A stretch of 37,831 nucleotides of DNA from Lentisphaerota bacterium (GCA_016873635.1 VGWJ01000029.1:1-37831), one strand, 5' to 3'. Positions 1 through 8,604 are shown, counted from the stretch's first letter. Notes: generated by a model from the letters alone, not told the origin. A program made the numbers and translations.

Positions 1-2819
1 AAGAAGGTGTAATACGTCGTACCCGCAACGATGCCGGACGACGCCGGGTACGCGATGTTCGTGGACGTCGTGTTCAGCGTGTACGTACCCGCAAAGGCGG
101 TGTTGCTCCAAGCCGACGGATTGTTCGTGCCGTCCGCCGGCCCCCAGTACGCGTACACGTCCCAGGTCGAGTTGCTCCCCGTCAGCGTCAGCGTCGCGTT
201 GAATAGCGCCGAGGTCGCCGTGACGGACGTGGCGTTGCTGTTGACCAAGCCGATGGCGGGGTTGATGTACCGCACGATCACGATGCCGGACCCGCCCTTG
301 CCGCCATGGCCGGTGTTGTTGTTGTCCGGAGCCCCGCCGCCGCCTCCTCCGGTATTGGCCAGGCCATTGGACGCTGTGCCGGTGCCGGCAGTACTGCCGC
401 CAAACAGTCCGTTGCCTCCGCCACCCAGACCGCCAGAGCCGCAGGTCGTGCCTTCAGTCCCGGTGGCTCCGCCACCGCCACCGCCGGCAAAGTAACCATC
501 GGACGGAGTGCCCACCGTGCTCGGAATGAGCCCGGCGAACTGCGTGAACTGCATGCCGTTGCCGCCGTTCCCGCCTATGGTGGCGGTGGCGGGGAAACCG
601 GTCTGTCCCGCTCCGCCGCCGCCGCCGGCACTGAATGGCGAGCCCGAAGCGTACCCCACGCCACCCGTGCTTCCGTAGCCGGTCGCCCCGGCGGGGCCAC
701 TGGCGGTCGTATAGGCGGGTTGGTTGGCTGTACCGGCGTTGGTCGCACTATACGCACCGCCGCCGCCGGATCCGCCGTTCGCCCCGGCGGCTTGACCGTT
801 ATACGATGCCCCGCCTCCGCCGCCCAGGGCCTTGATCTCCACGCCGGCGCCGCCGCCCTGGCCGAAGTAGGAGGCGAAGCCGTTGGAGCCGGCCTGCGTC
901 TGACCGGTGCCGTAGTTGCCGCCGTCACCAACCGTCACCGTGTAGTTGCTGCCGGCGGCGATGCTGTAGTTCGGCGCCCACACCAGTCCGCCGCCACCAC
1001 CACCGCCGCCCACACGCCCGCCTCCGCCTCCGCCGCCACCGACCACCAGCACTTCACACTTGCCGCCAACGGTGACGACGAAGTTACTGGCCGTGGCGCT
1101 GTTGGTGAACACGTGGATGCGGTATGCGCCGCTCAAACTGGTATAGTTTCCGCCCGTGGCCACAGCGCCTGGCACGGCCGTCAGGAAGTTCGTCGGAGAG
1201 GACCAGGCCACGCCATAGGCGTTGGTCGCGTAGGCACGGTACCAGTACTGGATCCCGTAGGTCAGGCTGGAGAGATTGGTGGAGAACGATTGTCCGTTGG
1301 TCGCCGGGCCGCAGTCCAGGACGGTCCAGGGGGTGGTCGCATTCGTGCCGTGGTCGTTCGTGCTCCAGCAGAAGAAGAAGGTGGTCGGGGAGCCGTTGGT
1401 CGAGATCAGCCTGCCGTTCAGTGTGGCTGTGCCCGCGCCGACCGTCGCGTTGGAAACCGCCACGGTCGGCGGGCCGTAGGTGGTGAAACTCTTTGACCCG
1501 CCCGACGTCGCCGCCCACACCCCGCCGGAGGCGTTCTGGGCGTAGAAGTTGTAGTAGTACGCCGTGGCCGGCGTCAGCGTCGGGACTGTGTCGGCCGTAT
1601 TGGTGGTATACCCTATCTCCCCGACAGTGTTCGTGCCGAAGAAGTTCGTGTTGGCCCACTGGTTCGCGTTCGTGGTCCCGTCCGTCGGCCCCCAGTACAC
1701 CCACACCGCCGTGGCCGACGTGCCGGTGCTGGTCAGATAGCCGTTGAGATTTGCCGAGGTCTGGGTGATGTTCGTAGCCGGATCGTTGCGGATGGTGGGC
1801 AGGTAGGGGTCCATCCACAAATACCGCACGATCACGATGCCCGAGCCGCCCTTGCCGCCAACGTAGTTTCCTCGACACCCTCCACCTCCGCCGCCGGTAT
1901 TGGCAGTGCCATCATACCCATTTGCCGAATTGTTGTTTCCAGGCGCACCGCCCGCGCTTGCTGTTCCGGGCGTCCCACTATTATAGGTGGCCCCGCCGCC
2001 GCCGCCTGCAATCCAACGCGTCCCGTTGCTAACGACACCCGCATTGGCCGCGGCCAGAAGTTCGGAATACGCATTTGTACCTGCGCCCCCGTTGCCCGCT
2101 CCCGATGACGAACCTGGCAACCCGACACTACCGGCACCTCCACCTCCTCCGCCCGGAAAGGGTGGGGAGGTGTATCCGGTATTGCCACCATCAAAACCCT
2201 GTCGAGGACTCAAGTAGTCGGCATCGCCGCCGAGTTTGCCGCCATTCCCCGACGACTGCCCCCCACCACCTCCTGAACCCCCGGCGCTTCCGCTCTGGCC
2301 ATCGTACCCGCCTCCACCGCCGCCGCCAACCGCTGTGACAGTGCTTCCGCCGCCAACGTCAAATACAGTATTCGAACCGTTCTTTCCGTTACCGTTTCCG
2401 GACGATACCGTGGCGCCATCCCCCCCAACACCGACTTGGATGACATACGTTCTCTGGGAAACGGTATAGTTGTTGGTAAACACCAATCCGCCCGCGCCAC
2501 CGGCCCCCCCCGCTCCACCACCTCCACCGGCCACCATGAGAACGTCTATCTTGCCATCACCTACGGCATTGACTACCAGGCTCGTCGTTCCCACGTGGTT
2601 TGTGAAAGTGTGTACTATCCAATTCGTGCCGCCGGCGTCAGTGTAGTTCGTCACCGTCCCGCCGGTGGCGGACACCGCCTCCGCCCGCGGGGCGAGCGCG
2701 GCGAGGAGGAGGGCGACCGTGCAGCAGAGCAAGCACGCTGCACGGCGGGGCAGAAGTGTCCGCCGGAGGCGGATCCGCCTTTGGCGGAAAAATTGAAAGG
2801 TGAAAACTGGAATTCGCAT
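1..2819 (-). CDS. Giant glycine-rich exported protein, 3' end beyond window (partial)
   Basis: Reading the minus strand from ATG at 2819 gives a frame that stays open to base 1 (939 codons), so the C-terminus lies outside the window. The start is set by a strong GGAGGT five bases upstream (2825-2830). Residues 1-48 form a signal peptide with an unusually long Arg-rich n-region, a hydrophobic core (TVALLLAALA) and a cleavage-type end APRAEA. Then come a Gly-rich domain (about 50-320) ending GGSGIVIVRY, two Fn3/Ig-like modules (about 325-440 and 445-545; the first contains VYWGPTDGTTN), a second Gly-rich domain (about 550-845) ending in the same GGSGIVIVRY, and another Fn3-like module running off the edge. 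The alternating GGGGGG blocks ending in GIVIVRY resemble the glycine-rich domain family of very large PVC surface proteins. The role is unknown; adhesion or surface layer is inference. Its signal peptide ends like that of the gene at 4141-8604. Confidence 0.85.
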   Translation of the reverse strand, partial: MRIPVFTFQFFRQRRIRLRRTLLPRRAACLLCCTVALLLAALAPRAEAVSATGGTVTNYTDAGGTNWIVHTFTNHVGTTSLVVNAVGDGKIDVLMVAGGGGGAGGAGGAGGLVFTNNYTVSQRTYVIQVGVGGDGATVSSGNGNGKNGSNTVFDVGGGSTVTAVGGGGGGGYDGQSGSAGGSGGGGGQSSGNGGKLGGDADYLSPRQGFDGGNTGYTSPPFPGGGGGGAGSVGLPGSSSGAGNGGAGTNAYSELLAAANAGVVSNGTRWIAGGGGGATYNSGTPGTASAGGAPGNNNSANGYDGTANTGGGGGGCRGNYVGGKGGSGIVIVRYLWMDPYLPTIRNDPATNITQTSANLNGYLTSTGTSATAVWVYWGPTDGTTNANQWANTNFFGTNTVGEIGYTTNTADTVPTLTPATAYYYNFYAQNASGGVWAATSGGSKSFTTYGPPTVAVSNATVGAGTATLNGRLISTNGSPTTFFFCWSTNDHGTNATTPWTVLDCGPATNGQSFSTNLSSLTYGIQYWYRAYATNAYGVAWSSPTNFLTAVPGAVATGGNYTSLSGAYRIHVFTNSATASNFVVTVGGKCEVLVVGGGGGGGGRVGGGGGGGGLVWAPNYSIAAGSNYTVTVGDGGNYGTGQTQAGSNGFASYFGQGGGAGVEIKALGGGGGASYNGQAAGANGGSGGGGAYSATNAGTANQPAYTTASGPAGATGYGSTGGVGYASGSPFSAGGGGGAGQTGFPATATIGGNGGNGMQFTQFAGLIPSTVGTPSDGYFAGGGGGGATGTEGTTCGSGGLGGGGNGLFGGSTAGTGTASNGLANTGGGGGGAPDNNNTGHGGKGGSGIVIVRYINPAIGLVNSNATSVTATSALFNATLTLTGSNSTWDVYAYWGPADGTNNPSAWSNTAFAGTYTLNTTSTNIAYPASSGIVAGTTYYTF
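2759..2788. repeat. 30-bp near-perfect palindrome inside a signal-peptide coding region
   Basis: TCCGCC(gg)AGGCGGATCCGCCT(tt)GGCGGA: every position pairs except the gg/tt step. It lies inside the gene 1-2819, where it encodes the Arg-rich n-region of the signal peptide (about residues 11-21). It looks like a dispersed REP-type palindrome rather than selected protein sequence. Confidence 0.75.
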
Positions 2820-2824
2820 GCGCC

Positions 2825-2830
2825 ACCTCC
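2825..2830 (-). promoter_or_regulatory. Shine-Dalgarno site fixing the start at 2819
   Basis: GGAGGT on the minus strand, five bases before ATG 2819. It supports this start even though it places a palindromic repeat inside the coding sequence. No other in-frame ATG lies between it and the hydrophobic core. Confidence 0.7.
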
Positions 2831-2844
2831 TGTTTTCGGCAGTT

Positions 2845-2880
2845 GTTCCGATGCTGGTTCCGACACTGTTTCCGACGCTG
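2845..2880. repeat. Three tandem 12-bp units in the leader of the glycine-rich gene
   Basis: Plus-strand units gttccgatgctg, gttccgacactg and tttccgacgctg lie back to back, just upstream of the ribosome-binding site of the gene starting at 2819. Function unknown. Confidence 0.6.
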
Positions 2881-2996
2881 GTTGCACGGTTCATCGTTCT
2901 ATCCCCCGTTCTGGCTGCAGATAACCCTTCAACTCAATTGGCTTGATCTGAACCCGATTCCACCCTAGAGTACTATCGATAAATGGAGATGCACCC

Positions 2997-3257
2997 ATGA
3001 GCGCGTTGACACTGGAAATACCCGCGGAACTGGCTGATTCGCTGCGAGTTCCCGCCGCGGAACGGAATATCCGCGTACGTTGCGAATTGGCTGTGCGCCT
3101 GTACGCGAAGGGGTTGCTGACACTCGGGAAATCGCGGGCGCTCGCCGGCTTGTCCAAATGGGAATTCTGCCAGTTACTCGGCGACGAAGGCGTTCCGCGG
3201 CGGTATGACGAGGCGGATCTGAACGCGGACCTGGAGACGCTGGAGACGCTCCGCTGA
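2997..3257 (+). CDS. UPF0175 family antitoxin
   Basis: 86 aa. The family pattern is clear in the second half: LYAKGLLTLGKSRALAGLSK, then WEFCQLLGDEGVPRRYDE and an acidic DLNADLETL tail. UPF0175 proteins are small DNA-binding antitoxins usually encoded just before a DUF3368 PIN-like toxin, and that is the arrangement here. The start is ATG 2997, with GGAG eight bases upstream (2985-2988). The stop at 3255-3257 overlaps the toxin's inferred start. The antitoxin is expected to neutralise the toxin and repress the operon (family knowledge). The pair is on the plus strand, between two minus-strand giant surface-protein genes. Confidence 0.85.
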   Translation: MSALTLEIPAELADSLRVPAAERNIRVRCELAVRLYAKGLLTLGKSRALAGLSKWEFCQLLGDEGVPRRYDEADLNADLETLETLR

Positions 3258-3751
3258 AAGCGATCTCCAATTCCTCGACGCTCATCGCACTCAGCCGCAT
3301 CGGACAATTCCCTCTGTTGCCCAGGTTGTTCACGGACGGCGTCTGGATTCCCGAGGCCGTCTGGCGCGAGGTAGTGACCGAAGGAGGGAACCGGCCCGGC
3401 GTGCGAGACATAGAAACCGCCTCGTGGTTGCACGTCGTTCAAGTCCGAAACGCGGATTTCGTGTTCAGCCTTTCGCGCGAACTTGACGCTGGAGAGGCGG
3501 AAGCCATTGCTCTCTTTCGCGAGCAGCCGTGCGCCGCCATTCTGCTTGACGAGAAGGACGCCCGAAGCGTTGCGCAAACTCTGGCCCAACCCGTGCTGGG
3601 TACCGTTGGTGTGCTCGTGTGGGCCCGCAAAAGAACCTTGATTCCCAGTCTGCGCGCTCAATTGGATGCGCTCCAGTCGATCGGCGGGTTTCGGCTGGGC
3701 GCGGAGATTCGTCGCGCCGCGTTGCGTAGCGCGGGAGAGATGGAGACATAA
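3254..3751 (+). CDS. DUF3368 PIN-like toxin with probable CTG start
   Basis: 165 aa from CTG 3254. The N-terminus KAISNSSTLIALSRIGQFPL matches the DUF3368 opening (ISNTSPLIALxxIG). It is followed by VWIPEAVWREV, LDAGEAEAIAL, LLDEKDARSVA and LGTVGVLVWARK, all family hallmarks. The frame contains no ATG, GTG or TTG between the upstream stop (3206) and TTG 3317, and TTG 3317 would delete the first conserved PIN motif. CTG 3254 overlaps the antitoxin TGA by four bases and has GGAG eight bases upstream (3242-3245), so translational coupling from a CTG is the best reading. The family is annotated as a putative ribonuclease (PIN fold); the usual first Asp is Asn here (ISNSS), as in many DUF3368 members. 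Confidence 0.8.
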   Translation: MKAISNSSTLIALSRIGQFPLLPRLFTDGVWIPEAVWREVVTEGGNRPGVRDIETASWLHVVQVRNADFVFSLSRELDAGEAEAIALFREQPCAAILLDEKDARSVAQTLAQPVLGTVGVLVWARKRTLIPSLRAQLDALQSIGGFRLGAEIRRAALRSAGEMET

Positions 3752-4140
3752 CGCCGCGCGATGCGCGTTACCGCGACGCATTCCGCTTGTCTTCCGCTCG
3801 TTGCGCGATGCCTTCACAGTCTTGGACTCCGTGCCGCCGACTTATTCCGTCATCCGTTTTGCCGCCTGTTCCTGCTTCGTCTTTCTACTTCGTCTCTCCC
3901 CCTCCCGCCGTCTATGCCCCGAGACAAGGTAGAAAGACGAGGTAGAAAGACAAAGTATTAGGACAAGGTACTGTCGATTACGTTTCTGTCCCTCAACCCT
4001 CAACCATCAACCATTCCCCGCCTCCACCCTCCACCATCCTGCTTTTCAGCGCTCCCGGAATCGGTGGACGCTTACGGCGACGATTACGGATTACGAGGGA
4101 GACACGCCATCGTCTACCGCAATCTTCCACCGAATCGCAC
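3752..4140. other. Intergenic region between convergent genes, carrying repeat copy 1
   Basis: There is no credible gene in these 389 bases. They lie between the toxin 3' end (plus) and the 3' end of the 1487-aa protein (minus). They hold repeat copy 1 (3875-4035), whose inverted repeat could terminate transcription from both sides. I see nothing recognisable in 3752-3874 or 4036-4140. Confidence 0.6.
3875..4035. repeat. 161-bp intergenic element, copy 1
   Basis: Nearly identical to 8676-8843: one substitution (gagaCaagg versus gagaTaagg) across the first ~125 bases, then one fewer 7-bp unit in an AACCATC/AACCCTC tract. The element has an imperfect inverted repeat of 21-bp arms (3875-3895 with 3935-3955, two mismatches) around a ~39-base loop. 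After that come a conserved segment (gacaaggtactgtcgattac), the 7-bp tandem tract and a CCTCCACC tract. There is no coding capacity. It may be a mobile non-autonomous element or a terminator-like element. Confidence 0.8.
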
Positions 4141-7100
4141 TCACCACACCATGAGCACCATCCCCGCTCCCATCACCACCACCTTGCCGTTGCCACTGAA
4201 CCGACTGATATCGTTGGCAGTATATTCGCCGCTTCTGTACACCTTGTTCGTCACCGTCAGTGCCTTGGTGGTCAAGGTCCAGCCGTTCAGTACCAGCGTG
4301 CTGTTGGTGGTGCTCAGGTTCAAACTCGCGATGGCGCAGTTCGTCGTCAGGCCCAGCCGAGTCGTATTGGTCACCACCCAGGACGTCAGACGCAGATCCT
4401 CGGTCTTGTTCAAAAGCGCCGGCAGGCTGGTGAACGAGGCGTTCGTGGGCGTGGAACGGTTATCCACGATCACCGTGCCCGCGCCGTCGGCGTCGCCCGC
4501 CGCCTGGCGGTAGATTGTTCCCGCCGAGCCGTATCCTGCCGCGGTGCCGCCAAGGGCCGTGTTCGTGCCGGTCCACGTCGAGAAATTCCCACCCGTCAAC
4601 ACGACGGCCACCCGTCCGCCGCCGCCCGAGCCGCCCGTTCCGCCGGGTGTGTTTCCACCGTTGGCCCGGATCGTGCCGCTGCCGGTCAGCCAGCCGGTGC
4701 GCAATTTCACGCTGCCGCCGGACCCCGCGCCGTCCCAGCCGGGCTGCAACGCATTGGCCGAGATCATGCCGACGGACGACACGGTGGTCGTCCCCGCCAC
4801 GGTCAGACTGATGACCCCGCCTCCAGCGCCCTGATTGCCACCACTGCCGCTATTCGTCGGCGAGATGACTGAGCCATAGGTGTTCAGATTGCTGGCGGTG
4901 CCGGCGCAGCCGCCTCCATACGCGCCGCCAAATGCTGTACTGCCTTTCGCCGGTCCCTGACCACCCGCGTATCCCCGACTGTCCGCATCGATCTTGCCGT
5001 TCACCGTCAGGTTCCCGCGAACGGTCAGATTCAACCGGTGAGTCTCCGATGTGTAGTTCCGGTAGTGCGATATAGAGCCGTTGGCGGCGACCGTCACGTT
5101 GGTCAGGTCTTTCGTGATCCCCGCGGGGAATAGCGTGTAATTGGTAATGGTCCAGTTGGCCGGATAGGTGACGTTGGCGTCGTTGACGATGGCAATGAAC
5201 GAGTTGGCGGGGCCGGACACGGCCGGCGCAAAGGTGTTGAAATCGACCGTGGTATCGCCCCGGATGCCCAGCACGCCGCTCTTGCGGATGATGACGTTCG
5301 AGAAACTGTTCAGGTTCACAGGACCGGGCAGCAACGTCGCCGTCTGCCCGTAGGCATAATCAGTGGCGGTCCCGTCCACGCCGTTATCGATGATCAGTTC
5401 GTCGAAACCGGCCGTCGTCTTGCGATACACCGTCCCTGCGCCAGCTTTGCCTGCAATCCCAGGATTATACCCGCAGGCGGTATTCGTTCCGCCCCACGTC
5501 GTGAAGTCCGCGTTGGCGCCGGTCAGGATAATAGCCACCCGGCCTCCGCCGCCATAGTTCATGGCGCCGGAAGTGGCGACACCGCCGTTGGCCCGGATGG
5601 TTCCGCCGGCGCCGGTCAGCCAGCCGGTCGTGAGGAACACGCTTCCGCCAGACGGCCCTTGTCCCGCGCCGTTGGCGGTGATGACGCTCGCTGACGCCAC
5701 CGTCGTGGTGCCCGCCACGTTCAACAGGATCGCGCCCCCTCCGTGGCTGTCATAAGAAGACAACTCGCCGCCGCTGCCCAGGTTGGTCGGCGCGTTGTAC
5801 GACCCGTAGACATTCGTGTTCCCCAAGGCCCAATCTTTCCCCATGCCCGCGCCTCCATGAGCGGCGCCATAGCCGTTTGTGTACCCCGGCCCATACAACT
5901 GATTGTAACCGCAAGAATCCGCGTTGATCGTCGCGCCGTTGGCGACGACCAGGTTCCCGCCCACCGTCACGCAGAGTCGGTTCGTCTCCCCGCCCGAGTT
6001 CGCCGAATGCGTCCACATGCCGTTGCTGATCGTGCAGTCGCCCGTGATCGTGAAGTTCGTGAACGCGCCCTTGCCGGGATAGACCGTCGCGACGGTGACC
6101 GTGCCGCCGGCATAGGTCGCATACTGGGACCAGGAGGCCACCGTATTGCTCGCCGCCGCGTCCCAGGTCAGGTTGCTTGTACTAACGGCGCCGTCCAGCA
6201 CGATCGCGTCCCCCCACATCGGCAGCCGCGTCGCGGTCGCGCCGTTCCAACGCCAGTTGTTGGTTCTGCTCGCCAGGCTGTTGCTCGCGCCCGTCCACAC
6301 GAACGGATAGTCGTCGTTGACGATCGTGCAGACGCCGTTGGTGTCCAGCGGGTCGGCATTGCTGAGGTTGTAGACCTGGATCTCGAACGTCTCGTTCGGC
6401 TCGATCCAGTAGTCGCCGGCCACCGCCACCGTCACCGTGGTCTGCTGCGCGCCGATCGGGATCGAACCGCTGCCTCCGCTGACCGCCGTGTAGTCGCCGG
6501 GCGCCGTCGCCGTGCCGTCCACCGTGCGGTAGTTGAAGGTGATCTCGCCTGCGCTGGGTTTGTTGACGGACACGATAAACTGGGCGCTTGTGCTGCCCGT
6601 GTCGCCCTCGGTCACGGAGGTGTTGGCCACCGACATCAACGGCAGTCCGTCGTCGTCCGCGATGGTGCAGGTGCCCGTCGCGGTTCCCAGTGTCGCGTTG
6701 GCCGATGGATTAGTGAGCACGACCTGGAAGTTCTCGGAAATGCCCTCGTTACTATTGTCGCCCTTGACGGCAATGATGACGTTGGTCGACGTCGTGCCGG
6801 CCTTGATCGTGCCGGTTCCGTTGGTCGGCACGTAGTCGTACGTCCCGGCGTCCACCGTTCCGGTCGAGACGGCTGTGCCGTCCTGCGTGTTGTACAAGAA
6901 GGTGACATCCGTCCCGATCGCCTGGGAAAGGGTGACCGTGAACACGGCGTTCGTGTCGGTTCCCGATGGACCTTCCGGATTAATCATGACGGCGCTCGCG
7001 ATCGAGATCGTCCGCGCGTCGTCGTTGGTGACCGTGCCAACGCCCTCGGGGTCCAGCGCCGTCAACCCGCCCGTGACGTTGGTGACGACCAGCCGGAACG

Positions 7101-8604
7101 TCTCGTTCGGCTCGATCCAATCGTCCCCGATAATCTGGACCGCGACGTTGGTCGCGATGATGCCGTACGCGACGGTGATGCTGCCGGTCGCCGTGACGTA
7201 ATCCGCGCCGGCCTCGGCGGTGTCGTTGGTGGTGTAGTAGTCGAACGACACAGTCCCCACAGCGCCGAGGACCCGGATCGGGAAGGTCATGGTGTTCGTC
7301 GCTCCGGATGTCGTTTCCGTCACCCCGGCGTCATCCACGTACACGCCCGGCGGCGACACGATCACGCGGCCCGCGCCGCCCGAGCGGTCGGTCACACGCG
7401 GCCCCAACTGGGCGGCCGTCCAGGTGCCGGCCCCGATGGACTGGTTGGTGATCGTCAGGATCGAAAGGTTCAGGGTGTAGCCGTTCAGTTCCAGCGTGCT
7501 GGTGGTCTTGGCCAAGTTCAGACTCGCGATGATGCAGTTCGTCGTCAGGCCCAGGCGAGTTGTATTGGTCACCACCCAGGAGGACAGGGCCAGGTTCTCG
7601 GTCTGGTTCGAAAGCGCCGGCAGGCTGGTGAACGAGGCGTTGGTGGGCGTGGTGCCGTTGTCCACAATCACCGTGCCTGCGCCGTCGAGAACGCCCGTCG
7701 CCTGCCGGTAGACCGTTCCCGCCGAACCATATCCTGCCCCGGTGCCGCCAAGGGCCGTGTTCGTGCCGGTCCATGTCGAGAAACTCCCGTTGGCAAGAAC
7801 AATAGCCACCCGTCCGCCGCCACCCGATCCGCCATTGCCGCCTGAAGTGGTTCCGCCGTTGGCCCGGATCGTGCCGCTGCCGGTCAGCCACCCGGTGCGC
7901 AACTTCACACTGCCGCCGGACCCGCGACCATCCCAGCCGGGCCCCCATCCGTTGGCCGAGATGATGCCGGCGGACGACACGGTCGTCGTACCCGCCACCG
8001 TCAGGCTGATGGCTCCGCCTCCGGCGTACCCTCCTTGACTACCGCAATCGGCCGGCGAGATGATCGATCCGTAGGTGCTCCGATTGGTGGCGGCGGTGCC
8101 GGCACTTCCGCCGCCATACGCGCCGCCGGTGCCTTGGAATACTGAACTGCCTCCTCCCGGCCCTCCGCTCGTGTATCCCTGGCCGTCCGCACCGATCGTC
8201 GCGTTGGTCACGGTGAGATTCCCGTTGATGGTCACGCAGAGCCGATTGGTCTGCCCACCCGTGTTCGCCGAATGCGTCCACGTGCCGCCCTGGATCGTGC
8301 AGTCGCCCGTGATCGTGAAGTTCGTGAAGGCGCCCTTGCCGGGATAGACCGTTGCGACCGTGACCGTGCCGGCGTAGGACGCCTCCTGGGACCAGGAGGC
8401 CACGGTCGCGGGCAGGGAACTGCCCCACGTCAGATTGCCGCCGGACGATACGACGATGACATCGTCCGTATTGGCCGGCGTCGTGTCCCACGTGCCGGTC
8501 CAGGTGCAGGTGTTCCCCGCCTCCGCCCGCGGGGCGAACGACGCCGCCAGCAGCCATCCCGCCAACGCCGCCAGTGCCGCCGGGTATTTCTTTGCTCTGC
8601 TCAT
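4141..8604 (-). CDS. Giant exported protein with Calx-beta domains and triplicated glycine-rich units
   Basis: 1487 aa from ATG 8604; AGGAG lies nine bases upstream. The signal peptide ends AAASFAPRAEA-like (about residue 29). Layout: glycine-rich repeat unit 1 (about 30-410), three Calx-beta domains (about 421-530, 530-655, 655-768; each with a D-x-x-x-E-P-N-E-T-F or similar core and ending TVTNDD, TIADDD or TIVNDD), unit 2 (about 768-1150) and unit 3 (about 1150-1480). Units share TVTVATVYPGKGAFTNFTI, GGSVKLRTGWLTGSGTIRAN and WVVTNTTRLGLTTNC-type segments. Calx-beta domains bind calcium in known examples. The protein is probably cell-surface or secreted; a role in adhesion or substrate binding is inference. 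It ends at MVLMVW with no recognisable sorting signal. DNA repeats within it suggest recent internal duplication. Confidence 0.85.
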   Translation of the reverse strand: MSRAKKYPAALAALAGWLLAASFAPRAEAGNTCTWTGTWDTTPANTDDVIVVSSGGNLTWGSSLPATVASWSQEASYAGTVTVATVYPGKGAFTNFTITGDCTIQGGTWTHSANTGGQTNRLCVTINGNLTVTNATIGADGQGYTSGGPGGGSSVFQGTGGAYGGGSAGTAATNRSTYGSIISPADCGSQGGYAGGGAISLTVAGTTTVSSAGIISANGWGPGWDGRGSGGSVKLRTGWLTGSGTIRANGGTTSGGNGGSGGGGRVAIVLANGSFSTWTGTNTALGGTGAGYGSAGTVYRQATGVLDGAGTVIVDNGTTPTNASFTSLPALSNQTENLALSSWVVTNTTRLGLTTNCIIASLNLAKTTSTLELNGYTLNLSILTITNQSIGAGTWTAAQLGPRVTDRSGGAGRVIVSPPGVYVDDAGVTETTSGATNTMTFPIRVLGAVGTVSFDYYTTNDTAEAGADYVTATGSITVAYGIIATNVAVQIIGDDWIEPNETFRLVVTNVTGGLTALDPEGVGTVTNDDARTISIASAVMINPEGPSGTDTNAVFTVTLSQAIGTDVTFLYNTQDGTAVSTGTVDAGTYDYVPTNGTGTIKAGTTSTNVIIAVKGDNSNEGISENFQVVLTNPSANATLGTATGTCTIADDDGLPLMSVANTSVTEGDTGSTSAQFIVSVNKPSAGEITFNYRTVDGTATAPGDYTAVSGGSGSIPIGAQQTTVTVAVAGDYWIEPNETFEIQVYNLSNADPLDTNGVCTIVNDDYPFVWTGASNSLASRTNNWRWNGATATRLPMWGDAIVLDGAVSTSNLTWDAAASNTVASWSQYATYAGGTVTVATVYPGKGAFTNFTITGDCTISNGMWTHSANSGGETNRLCVTVGGNLVVANGATINADSCGYNQLYGPGYTNGYGAAHGGAGMGKDWALGNTNVYGSYNAPTNLGSGGELSSYDSHGGGAILLNVAGTTTVASASVITANGAGQGPSGGSVFLTTGWLTGAGGTIRANGGVATSGAMNYGGGGRVAIILTGANADFTTWGGTNTACGYNPGIAGKAGAGTVYRKTTAGFDELIIDNGVDGTATDYAYGQTATLLPGPVNLNSFSNVIIRKSGVLGIRGDTTVDFNTFAPAVSGPANSFIAIVNDANVTYPANWTITNYTLFPAGITKDLTNVTVAANGSISHYRNYTSETHRLNLTVRGNLTVNGKIDADSRGYAGGQGPAKGSTAFGGAYGGGCAGTASNLNTYGSVISPTNSGSGGNQGAGGGVISLTVAGTTTVSSVGMISANALQPGWDGAGSGGSVKLRTGWLTGSGTIRANGGNTPGGTGGSGGGGRVAVVLTGGNFSTWTGTNTALGGTAAGYGSAGTIYRQAAGDADGAGTVIVDNRSTPTNASFTSLPALLNKTEDLRLTSWVVTNTTRLGLTTNCAIASLNLSTTNSTLVLNGWTLTTKALTVTNKVYRSGEYTANDISRFSGNGKVVVMGAGMVLMVW
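4281..4760. repeat. Internal long direct repeat, copy A (within the 1487-aa gene)
   Basis: This segment is strongly similar at DNA level to 7481-7960, offset about 3200 bases, for example ggcaggctggtgaacgaggc in both. It encodes the matching ends of glycine-rich units 3 and 1. Boundaries are approximate. Confidence 0.65.
7481..7960. repeat. Internal long direct repeat, copy B (within the 1487-aa gene)
   Basis: Partner of 4281-4760. Shorter similar blocks also pair 5960-6100 with 8220-8360 (the PGKGAFTNFTITGDC region). Recombination between copies would delete the Calx-beta core in frame or nearly so. Confidence 0.65.

Noticed and set aside
306..1496. Plus-strand open frame (396 aa) over the left giant gene
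   Set aside because: Ala/Gly/Arg-rich antisense of Gly-codon repeats. The minus frame is open to the edge and has signal peptide and repeated domains.
3317..3751. DUF3368 start at TTG 3317
   Set aside because: It would remove the conserved first PIN motif (ISNSSTLIALSRIG), which is encoded just upstream in the same frame.
5743..7845. Long plus-strand open frame (700 aa)
   Set aside because: It is Arg/Val/His-rich, typical of the antisense of a GC-rich gene. The minus frame (4141-8604) has a signal peptide, known domains and a ribosome-binding site.
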